Assembly (NCBI GenBank): GCA_036365455.1
Contig: JAWQUS010000010.1
Span: 18,338,501-18,402,500, forward strand
Reading direction: 5' to 3'
Length of the DNA stretch: 64,000 nucleotides
From: Macrosoma leucophasiata
Lineage: Eukaryota; Arthropoda; Insecta; Lepidoptera; Hedylidae
Shown here: positions 40,431 through 49,394 of the stretch, one piece after another
How positions within the stretch are numbered: position 1 is the first letter of the stretch
How the letters are laid out: every line of letters begins with the position of its first letter
Translations under genes and position numbers: made by a program
The notes under the pieces: model-generated
Databases searched by the model: none
Told to the model about the DNA's origin: nothing
Seen by the model: the letters and a program-made list of their open reading frames with translations, nothing else

Positions 40431-41165
40431 TTTCTCCACTCTTTTCCTTTTCTTAGATAATTTGTTTTATACATTGATATTTCATACATTTGGTGTACAC
40501 ATAAGTAAATAACTAGGTATCTTTATAACTTGTTATGGAAGAGCGGAGCTACCTAACACAAACAAACTTGTTGCTTAAAAGGTAGCTCCGACCACTGTTT
40601 ACTGTAATTTTATACCTTTGTTACTGAATAAATATCTTATTTATTTTATCATTTAGGATATTTTTTATGAATAGCAATTATAAAGTAAAAATATTATTAG
40701 TTAAAAACAATTTGCTGCTGGTAGAGTTCTAGCGGCGTAGTTCGTGCGTAGGCACCACGACATTATCTACCGAATACTATAGACTACCAAAATAACAGTG
40801 TAGGTACTCATTATATAATCAAAGGTTCAGTTCTAACATCTAATAATTAGTTCATTTTTTTTATGTAATGGAAGTGGCAAACAGGTATGCAGTTCACATT
40901 CATGTTAAGTGATGACTGCAGCCTATAGACACCCACACAAATACCAAGGTCAAAATGCAGATGCGTTACCACTCCTGAGGTAGGCCTCACTAGTACGCAA
41001 TACTAACTCTACCAGCAGCAAAATTTTTTTAAGTAATAATATTTTAATTCACAATCGCTATTCATAAAAAATATATTGGGTGTAAAAAGTTGATGCTTTT
41101 TATGGTGGCAGTCCTGGTGAACTGAGTAAGACTGTGTTGCTGCGAACCATAACAACGAGTACCTA
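40333..41165. repeat. Inverted repeat: end of unit C and an inverted partial copy
   Basis: Left sequence 40333-40430 plus 40655-40735 pairs with 41165-40990 in reverse. Landmarks are GGTACTCG, GATGGTTCG and CACCAGGACTGCCACCATAAA in the outer part, and TTTTTTATGAATAGC..TTGCTGCTGGTAGAGTT in the inner part. The left arm has about 220 extra bases (40431-40654). Confidence 0.8.
40716..40800 (+). repeat. Family X, diverged head
   Basis: TGGTAGAGTTCTAGCGGCG, GTAGGCACCACGACATTATC and ACTACCAAAATAACAGTG follow the X head order. Confidence 0.5.
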
Positions 41166-41215
41166 AGGTGTTATGCCTCTGTCCCGGAAATCACAGGGCC
41201 GTAAAATACGAGTAT
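40855..41215 (-). repeat. Family X split by an inverted unit-C fragment
   Basis: X reads from its T-run to CACTCCTGAGG at 40980 and resumes at 41162 with CCTAAGGTGTTATGCC..GGGCCGTA. The 180 bases between are the inverted copy of the unit C end. Confidence 0.8.
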
Positions 41216-41889
41216 GTACGGCTCCTGACACATCCATGTAAAATAAACATTTTTAAACAATTACACAAAAGAACAGAAATTGATAATACTGATATGTGAT
41301 CAATAATTCCTAAAAGCAAACTGTCGTTTACTACAAAACGAACAAAAAGGGTACAACTCGAGTTCTATTACTTGTCACAGGAGGCACAGAGTTATATAGG
41401 TATCTATCACATAAAATGTTCTGTTGGTCATGAACAAATAAATATTACATACTTGTGTAAATTGTAAACTAGCTGTGCCTGCGACTTCGTCCACGTTTAT
41501 AGACTACAGTAATTCTTACGATCAATGTAAACTGTATGCTTGTTTGGTACTTCATAATACTTATAAAACAAAAAAATAGAAGTAAGTCATCGTCTTGCTT
41601 AGTTTCTAAAGAAAATAGTATTTGATTTCTTTGACTGAATAATGTATTTTATTAATTTTACAGCTCATGAACTAAATTTTTGTCTTTCTCACGAGAATGT
41701 ATGTTCTTCAATAAGCTTTGTAATATCCGTCGTATAATTTGATTATTTTTTTACAAAGAACCACATGAGCGAAGATGGATTTAAGGGATTTTGAAACAAA
41801 TCCGCATTTAACTTATTACCGTCTCTTTTATCTTCCGGCATGCTTTTATCTTTACATTTAATCGCAAAAAATAATTATTTTATTTTAAC
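41216..41889. other. No gene; Helitron-like end and X fragment
   Basis: At 41469-41497 an inverted Helitron-like end (CTAGCTGTGCCTGCGACTTC). At 41521-41570 an X 3' fragment (GATCAATGTAAACTGTATGC). Nothing else. Confidence 0.5.
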
Positions 41890-41990
41890 TGCCTACTTTA
41901 GCAGTGCTGTGTGACAGCAGGCTACCATCAGTAGACCTCCGGTGTGGATAGTAGGCAGTTTGATCCCTGGGTACATTAATTTCATGGAAT
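41890..41990 (+). repeat. SINE family 1-like head, diverged
   Basis: TAACTGCCTACTTTAGCAG, CAGCAGGCTACCATCAG, then GTTTGATCCCTGGGTAC in the B-box position. Only the head is recognisable. Confidence 0.5.
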
Positions 41991-42036
41991 ATATTCTCAA
42001 TTTCTCGAAGTTTAGTAGTTTCATATAGAGATAGAT

Positions 42037-42594
42037 AGTGGCAAACAAGCATGCAGCTTACATGGATGTTAAGTGATGACTGCAGCCTATAGACATCAAA
42101 ATAAAAACGAGAGGTCTAAATGCATTTACTGGTGGTAGAGCTCCAGTAACGGAGCTCGCGGGCGTAGGCACCATCGCATTACCTAATATACTTGCCGTTA
42201 AATGTTAGTGTTCAGCACTACCGTGTTCCGGTCAGGTGGTAATGTACGGCCCAGTGATTTCCGGCACAGAGGCATAACACCTTAGGCCTCAGGAGTGGTA
42301 ACGTATCTGCATTTTGTCCTTGGTCTTTTTGTGGGTGTCTATAGGCTGCAGTCATCACTTAACATCAATGTGAACTGCATGCTTGTTTGCCACTTCTATA
42401 AATTAAAAAAATAGGTGCGTTGCCACCCCTTCACCTTAGTTGTTATGTCTCTGTGATAGTTACAACGGGGCCATACCTTACCATCTAGCCAGAACAGGAT
42501 AGTTCTTATCACTACAATTTGGCAGATGATAGATAAGGTGATGCGGTGGTGCCTATGCCATCAAGCTTATATACTGGAACTCTACCACCAAATA
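42037..42594 (-). repeat. Family X (minus) interrupted by another X (plus)
   Basis: The outer copy runs from AGTGGCAAACAAGC to GGTCTAAATGCA at 42124 and resumes at about 42413 (GGTGCGTTGCCACC) to GAACTCTACCACCA. It is more diverged than the inner copy. Confidence 0.85.
42128..42412 (+). repeat. Family X, complete, nested in an inverted X
   Basis: A clean 285-bp copy from ACTGGTGGTAGAGCTCC to CACTTCTATAAATTAAAAAAAT. Because it splits an older X, its ends are well defined and support ACTGG as the true head. Confidence 0.9.
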
Positions 42595-43183
42595 TAACAT
42601 ATAACATGTATATCATGTGTTACATCAAAAGCAATAGGCTCGCCACATATCTGATAATCATAGAAATCTAAATATATGCGAGAATAGATAAAAATAAATG
42701 GGTGTTGTTATGTTTTCAATATTTTTTTAACAAATCAAATATCCGTATCAAATCTGATAGTTTCTACTTTCTACTACGAAAATTAACGAACAATACTCCA
42801 TATACATCAACGAATCTGATACCAACAAAAACAATAAAGATCTCAATTCTCAGTAACGTTTCTAATCGTACGCACAGCATTGGGGGAGTATACCCAAAAA
42901 GTGTTCGGCAGCCGGGAACGTAAATAAATAATCGGTTGGTACGGCGCGCCGCATCAATTATGTACCGGGATACTGAAATAACGCGAGATCGCGACTATTT
43001 TGGCCGTTCCTAACCTGCAATCGATATTTCTCGGGAGCTTTACACCGACGCTTTACAATTATACGTTGCTATTCCGGATTAGTAAAGATTTTGTCGTGTT
43101 ATTGTGGATTATATTTGGCACAGAGATGGGACGATTCCATCGCCCATAAAAGGAAAATAATTTTATTTGAGTGCGTGCGCATT
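42595..43183. other. No gene seen
   Basis: A moderately GC-richer part at 42930-43080 (GGTACGGCGCGCCGC, AACGCGAGATCGCGAC) includes two short palindromes, but there is no assignable feature. Confidence 0.4.
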
Positions 43184-43357
43184 AAACCGGAGATTTCAAT
43201 GTAGATGCGTTGCCACTCCTGAAGACTAAAGTATTATGCCTCTGTGCCGGAAATTACAAGGCCTATAGTAGTACTACTATCATTTAGCGGCAAGTAGATT
43301 AGGTAATGCGGTGCTGCCTACGCCCGCGAGCCTCGTCACTGAAGCTCTACCACCAGT
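43184..43357 (-). repeat. Family X, 5' two-thirds, inverted
   Basis: From CGGAGATTTCAATGTAGATG to GCGAGCCTCGTCACTGAAG and CTCTACCACCAGT; the A-run side is missing. Confidence 0.8.
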
Positions 43358-43389
43358 AAAACTTGCCAGTAGCTATCGCCTATCTTAGT

Positions 43390-43585
43390 AAAAATGCCGC
43401 GATTACAGCCGGAGTGTACTGCCGGCCACAGTTTTTATATTTTAATTGCGCAAATTTAGGCCTGCACAAGCTTACATTGACGTTTGCGCAAAAATTATGT
43501 TTTATTTGTGCAAATAAATTTATGCAGTTAAAATGGAACGTGTATGGCCGACATAAAGACAGCGAGCTATGGCGGGGCATCGCAT
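43390..43585. mobile_element. Foldback or MITE-like palindromic element
   Basis: Left arm blocks CTGCCGGCCAC, TATATTTTAATTGCGCAAATTTA recur inverted as TAAATTTATGCAGTTAAAATGG and GTATGGCCGAC. The two opposing open frames encode look-alike peptides because of the palindrome and are not genes. Arms are about 90 bp and imperfect. Confidence 0.65.
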
Positions 43586-44506
43586 TTTATTTCATTTCCA
43601 AGATGATTTAACTCTCCTATTTTCATTTCCTACATGTTATATTAATTAATATGTCGTTGGGAACTTGGACTCATACAAAGCCAGGCAAAATAACTAGTAA
43701 ATATAAATTGACACGTCAATAAAACGAGCTATTAATCATAATTGTTCCATTTCGTGAAAAAACTTGTGTGTTTTTGTGAACATGATAAAAATATTGGTTT
43801 TTCGTTAAGTAGAAACGTGAAAACTATACCAACACGCACTTTTGCTATGTTATAAATACTTTGGGTCACGCAACGTAACTTAAGTTAAACAGAGACCTCA
43901 TTTTGGACCCGCCCACCCTTTTAGTATTCCAGCCCTTTAATTATGTATTTGCATTAAAGTATCCTTTGTTATTGTTTTATAATTCAGTCTCGTTTTATAA
44001 ATAGAATACAAAAACATACGAAAATTATGTAAGTTTTTTTAAGAACTGCACTTATTCAAATAAAATTGTTGTTTTTGGATTTTATCTTGCTATCTATACT
44101 TATTCTTACTCGTACATTTCATGCACATATTTTTTGTTATTTTTTGTTATAAATTAGGTTGCGGCTCGGAGTCACTCATGAAAAAGTGTAACGCCCGGTA
44201 ACGTAACGATGAGTCACCGAACGAGAGAGAGGCCTGCCGGACCGGCGAATGCCTTTCTACCGAGAAAAAGACGTTGTCACGTAAAATCTTCGCCCGTAAA
44301 ACCGACTTTACAGGCAACCAGTTTTTTTCTTCAAACTTGTAATCAAACAAAAGCATAATTAAATTATTGAAGCCTTCATAGCATATTTAGTTATTATGTT
44401 CCATACCTGTATGATTTGCAACCCTCAATAAATAAAAAAATATTCTGTTTGTTATAATAAATCTTTTAATGCTTTTATATAACGTACTTATACAAATTAC
44501 TATTCT
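43586..44506. other. No gene seen
   Basis: AT-rich sequence; a GC-richer block at 44155-44330 (GGCTCGGAGTCACTC, GGCCTGCCGGACCGGC) has no recognisable identity. Confidence 0.4.
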
Positions 44507-44575
44507 GGCGCTCTACACTCTCTGCCTACCCCGTTAGGGACCTGGCGTGAAGATACATACATACATACTTTATAC
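44507..44575 (+). repeat. RTE-like LINE R1, 3' tail only
   Basis: CTGGCGCTCTACACTC, CTGCCTACCCCGTTAGGG, CCTGGCGTGAAGATAC and the TACATACATAC tail. Confidence 0.75.
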
Positions 44576-44916
44576 AAATGCAGTGCACAATAATTATTAA
44601 AACACATTCATTAAAACCTTACGCCCAACTTTTCATTTTTGCTTTATCCATTTCAAACAATAATAAAGAGGGAAATGAAGGAAGCAGGGAAAGTTCCCGA
44701 TCATAGCTCGAGGCACAATGCAAAATGTGGTTTGAACTCCACGATTTTGTCCCCTTCAATACTGACGAACAATACAAAGGAGTAATGCCAGTTATTAAGA
44801 AAGTTGGATGTTGAATATTTTCATAGTGATAATATTAATATTACTAATTATATCATCATTTATTTTTTTGCATAAGTTTTAACCTAATATAAAGGTAGTG
44901 TTGGAGTTGGAACTAC
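44576..44916. other. No gene seen
   Basis: AT-rich sequence, nothing recognised. Confidence 0.4.
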
Positions 44917-45499
44917 TTTTTTATGACATGAAGTGGCAAACAAGCATACAGTTTACATTGATAGTAAGTGATAAGCCCATAAACATCTCCCTGAAAAAAG
45001 AGATTTATTTAGATAAAAAAACGTATCGTAACTTCACGCCTGTAATCCCCGAAGAGGTAGGCAGAGGTAAATGCATGCATTCAAGCATACATGCAAACAC
45101 CCACGATTCGCCGGTTACGTTTTTGGTCCATGTAACAGGTGGCGAGCCTGTTGACATCAAATTTAGAGGTACTGGGAAATTAGTGGAAAATAGAAAAATC
45201 CCAATAGAACCAGAGATAAAGGACTTTACACCATTATCTCAGATAACCCCCTACCCGGGAATCGAACCCAGGACCTCAGCGTAGTAGTAGTGGCATGCTA
45301 CCACTAGGCTAACAAGGCAATTTATCTAGATCCTGAGCGCTGAGGCCTAAGGTATTATGCCACTGTGTCGGAAATTACAGGACCGTACATTAGCACCTGG
45401 CCGCAACACGATAGTGCTAGACACCACCATTTAGCGGTAATTAGATAATGCAGTGGTGCCTACGCCCGCAAGCTCCGTCACTGGCGCTCTACCACCAGT
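44917..45499 (-). repeat. Family X interrupted by SINE family 1
   Basis: X from TTTTTTATGACATGAAGTGG to AGATTTATTTAGAT, then SINE, then X resumes (CTGAGGCCTAAGGTATTATG) to CACTGGCGCTCTACCACCAGT. Confidence 0.85.
45015..45319 (-). mobile_element. tRNA-headed SINE family 1, in family X, 12-bp target duplication
   Basis: ATTTATTTAGAT (45003-45014) and ATTTATCTAGAT (45320-45331) differ at one base. The SINE is about 305 bp with the B-box complement GGGAATCGAACCC and head GTAGTAGTGGCATGCTACCAC. Its age exceeds that of the 25995 copy, judging by substitutions in the head. Confidence 0.88.
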
Positions 45500-45701
45500 A
45501 CTACTTGCCAGCAATAATGTTCCGGTAGTAACAGGATCCCGTTTATTCCCTTTACGGAAACTTTAAAAATATTAAAAATTATAACGTTGTGTCATGTCTC
45601 GCACCCTCCGGCTGCGTGAAAATCCTATACAAAATATTATGAACAATTACCTATTATTTAAAAGCTAAATAATATTTACATAAAATAAAATTATACCTAA
45701 A
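45500..45701. other. Flank of the decayed coding fragment
   Basis: AT-rich sequence downstream, on the minus strand, of the coding fragment that follows; possible 3' UTR of that element. No clear tail. Confidence 0.35.
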
Positions 45702-46362
45702 CTAAAAACAACATGCGTCTAAAAATTCCGCATCACTGCCTTCCTGTGTTATGGTACCCAGAAGGCTGGCAGCATTGCCTCGTTGGATAGCAATGCTGAT
45801 TCTTTGACCTAAAAATTGGCCAGCCTTCTGGTCACGGGAAGTGTCGACCAGCCGTTTCGCGATCTCTTTGAATAAGAGCCGAGCACATGGGGCCCCCCCA
45901 TGGACCAAGGGTTTCGACCCCAAAAGGCACAAATATATAGTCCCCTGGAAGGTTACTATATTTGCGCTGTTTCAGGGTCTCCGCAGTTGCAGCAGCAGCG
46001 CCAGCGGAGCACGCCGTGCTTGGAAGATGGGATGGCGCTAAGGTGTCAACGCAAGTTGCGTCCCACACCAAAGGCCTACCCATCTTCTAGGGCATCAACG
46101 ACATACCGTCCGGTCTACTTCCATCGTCACGTGCCAAGCCGTTGGATTCTAATATGGCTGGCACGCCGGCGGTGGAAAGGGCTCGGCGCAGAATGTGATT
46201 TAATTGGGCGTGCTTGGTGAATCTGCCGGCACTTCTACTGCAGGAGAGACCATGGTGCCCCAGGCAGTCGACAGCATCACCGCAGGGGCAGCGATGCGGA
46301 GCGCAGCACGATGTGCCTAGGCGGAGGCAAGTAGCAAGCCGGAAGGTGATGTCATCCATCAT
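45702..46362 (-). pseudogene. Retroelement-derived C-terminal domain, decayed
   Basis: Read on the minus strand the fragment has CPCGDAVDCLGHHGLSC, a Cys/His-rich segment, then AQLNHILRRALSTAG, DGSRPDG, and after an in-frame TAG (in the position of a conserved Trp) GRPLVWDATCVDTLA, FVPFGVETLGPWG and, after a frameshift in a G/C run near 45893, ISIAIQRGNAASLLGT. I recognise this series from C-terminal parts of invertebrate retroelement proteins. RPDG and WDAT may be a PD-(D/E)XK-like nuclease signature; that is inference. No RT core is present. Element clade not settled. Confidence 0.6.
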
Positions 46363-47061
46363 AACCTATTATTGTTTTTAAATGCAAAAATAATAAAATA
46401 TAGCCCTCAAGCTATAAAATACAAATAAATTATTATCATCATATCATCATTAACTAATTATTTTTTGTATGAACTTAGCAAAAGCGTAAAGCACTAAAAC
46501 ACCTTCAATGTACGTAAGTGTTTAAGAGCTTCGAGCTGTTTTGAGCTAGATTTTTACTATTTTTTACATGTAATTAGCTAGCTGGCTAGCTACATCAAAT
46601 AAAGTCCTTCAATTAATCCGCAGTAAACAGATTTCATGAATATAATCCCTGAATCATTTAACTTGATCGAAGTGAAGCTATGGGTTGACAATTTAATTAT
46701 TCCATCCAGTAATTTGGACTCCAAATTTGTTTTTAACCCTCCATTTGCAGTTAAAAACAAAACTTTGATTACTCTCATGTATCTTCTTTCAAAGTAAACA
46801 ATGGAAGGAGTAATTAGGGGTCCTCGCAAAAAGGATTATCTTTACACGCTTTGTCCTTTATATTGTCTTACATTTTTTCCTCAATTAGGTGAACCTCGCG
46901 GCATATTTGATTATAATTTCGTCCTCCATATTCTACAAAGAAACATTTTGCGAATCGCTTTGTCATAGAAATAAGCGGAGATATGCCGAAAATTATCTTA
47001 TTTCTGTTAAGGTTATTTTGTATGTTTTGATCATTTTTCTAAATTAGTCAGCATTTACTAC
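46363..47061. other. No gene seen
   Basis: AT-rich sequence. A minus-strand 79-codon frame has no motif. Confidence 0.4.
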
Positions 47062-47372
47062 AAACTGCCTCGGTAGCCTAGTGGTAGCAAGCTACTACTA
47101 CTACGCTGTGGTCCTGGGTTCGTTTCTCGGGTAGGGGGTTATCAGAGATAATGGTGTAAAGTCCATTATCTCTGGTTCTATTCGGATTTTTCCATTTTCT
47201 GGAAATTTCCCAATACCTCGAAGTTTGGTAATGTGCCCGGAGATGTCAACAGGCTCGCCACCTGTTACATGGGCCAAAAACGTAACCGGCGAATCGTGGG
47301 TGTTTGCATGTATGCTTGAATGCATGTATGTACCACTGCCTACCCCTTCGGGGATTACAGGCGTGAAGTTAC
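47062..47372 (+). mobile_element. tRNA-headed SINE family 1, near complete
   Basis: AACTGCCTCGGTAGCCTAGTG head, B box GGTTCGTTTCTC (mutated), body and tail GGGGATTACAGGCGTGAAG. Flanks TTTACTACAA and TTTTTACAA suggest a decayed target duplication. Confidence 0.85.
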
Positions 47373-47827
47373 ATTTTTACAATATTGTAATTATCATGAA
47401 ACGCAATGATACATGAAACTATTATTGCTGTAGTATATAGCAGGTATCCACTGAAGTTTGTTAAACAACCGTCAGTGCTCGATAATCTATAGGTACACAT
47501 TAAATGCTTTGTCCTAGATGAAAAATGAAAGAAAGAACAAAAAAACAATATTTGACCTACCCAACGAACATAAGTACATTACATAAATAAAAAACAAGGA
47601 GCCAGAAATTACAACAATATGATGTGGGCAGCGAAAAAAACGGCACCCATCTTGGCATATTGCTGCGGTGGTATTCCGACGGCATCTTGACTGACTGATG
47701 GATAAATGCAGCCTAGGTCGCTGATCGCAGATACCTGAAACTTGGAACTTGGTTCTTTGTTTTATGTTGTCCAAAATTCTACCACTAAAGGAGTAAAAAA
47801 CAGCGGATAAAGTTTATATCGGACAAC
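47373..47827. other. No gene seen
   Basis: AT-rich sequence. A minus-strand 86-codon frame has no motif. Confidence 0.4.
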
Positions 47828-47920
47828 GTGATACTTTGGTCCAATTTACTACCACATAACCAGTCTACAAGCGATATTGTAGACTGGTTATGTGGAAGTA
47901 AATTGAACCACGACGTATCA
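47828..47920. repeat. Long near-perfect palindrome
   Basis: CCACATAACCAGTCTACAA at 47852-47870 pairs with its complement at 47877-47895 around GCGATA; pairing extends outward through AATTTACT/AGTAAATT and CGTGATAC/GTATCAT, giving arms of about 40 bp. Confidence 0.9.
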
Positions 47921-48619
47921 TTATAAAAGTATTTTTAAATGAAGAGCGGTAAAAAAATAACAAAAAAAATGTTTATCACAAGCCAACAACTCGTTACCCC
48001 TAATTGGGGTTCTTTGCCACATTCTTAAATAGAAATTGTCTCAATAATGTTTGCGAACAGTCCCCTAGGGTCCACCCTTTTCCAGTTGATCAGATATTAC
48101 GATCCACGGGCTAATGACCCCACAACATTACGCCTTAATATCTTTGGGCAACGGTTTGCGAAGTCGTTAATCGCGAACAACAGTGTTTAACGTGTTAACA
48201 AAGAGTTCGCTGTTTCAGTAAAAATATATCGAAAAACTGTAGTTTGCCTGTAAAATATTTTTGGCAGTAAGAACTACTAATTATTAAGGACAATTAAAAA
48301 ATCGAATAAGGATCGATCAGTGGTTGAAACAAGAAGAATTTTAAATTTCAATTTCAAATTATTTTGTTGAATTATTGTATTAGATAGGAACCTTATGAAC
48401 TTATGTTACATTATGTCACAGTCTGATAATGTTCTCCTCACCGAATTTGGATCACGGTGGTCCATCTCTTCGGAGACTAGCCAACTGTGCAGACAATATA
48501 ATAATGCACAAGTCTATGCGCAAACACTGGTACATTCCCTATTCCCTCACTCTCACTTTTATCTTAGCCCAATGAGACGGCAATCCAACGCGACCGAAGA
48601 AAGATCGGACTGACGGCAT
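47921..48619. other. No gene seen
   Basis: AT-rich sequence with no recognisable element. Confidence 0.4.
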
Positions 48620-48785
48620 TACTTGCTTTTTCCGAGGCAATGGTACCAGACTTCAGGCTACTACTGAGGATTTCTTGGAAAAAAACCGAGTAACAGCTTT
48701 CCCCGACCAGGAAACGAACCGAACTCAGGACCTCAAGCTTCAGCATCGCGATTGCCACCACTGGTCCAACGAGGCAGTCACTGAA
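48620..48785 (-). repeat. SINE family 1-like, diverged
   Basis: AATGGTACC, GGTACTGAGG-like, then CCGACCAGGAAACGAACCGAA and CACTGGTCCAACGAGGCAGTC match a tRNA-headed SINE in reverse. Low identity. Confidence 0.5.
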
Positions 48786-48872
48786 ATATCTCAGTCTAGG
48801 AACATATTAAGAATATACCTACTATTTCGATGTTGATTATTCGACCCTTGTTTTCTTGTTAGCTTTTACCTT

Positions 48873-49265
48873 TGTTGGGTTTTCATAAGCAATGCCAATC
48901 CTATCACCAACCACCACCGCGGCGCGAATTCAAAACACGCGCCATCGAGCTCCGTGTCGTGCCTAAACCAAGGAGTTTGTTGCACCTTCATACGTCGAGG
49001 CGACACTAGCGCCACGCAGCTAGCGGCGTCGAGAGAAAACACTTATTTACCTGAAAAATTGCCGCCAATTCGAGATGCATTTTTTGTGAATTTTCATTTT
49101 ATTAAGTAAAAGCCTAAAACCAATGACTCTGAAGTGTCTGTGTAAAAACGGAGTTTAATTAATGAACTTTATTGAATCATATAACTGAAAAGGTGGTCTT
49201 CCAGAACTTTTTGGTGAGTTGCATTGCGTCTTTCAATACAGTAAATTTAAGTCCTAAACTGGACA
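48873..49265 (+). repeat. BEL/Pao left LTR
   Basis: 393 bp, TGTTGGG to TGGACA. Differs from the right LTR at CTTATTTACC (right CTTACTTACC) and AAACTGGACA (right AAACCGGACA). Confidence 0.95.
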
Positions 49266-49290
49266 TTTTGGTCCTTTCGAACGCGAATGA
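49266..49290 (+). other. Probable primer-binding-site region
   Basis: TTTTGGTCCTTTCGAACGCG lies just inside the left LTR, where a BEL/Pao element binds its tRNA primer. I do not name the tRNA. Confidence 0.5.
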
Positions 49291-49394
49291 CCCAGTTACG
49301 TTATCATTAAGCATCAACATAACTGAATAACATACCTTTTTTATCTATTTATTATTAATTTAATAATAATTGTTGTCGGCACAAACTCGTACAT

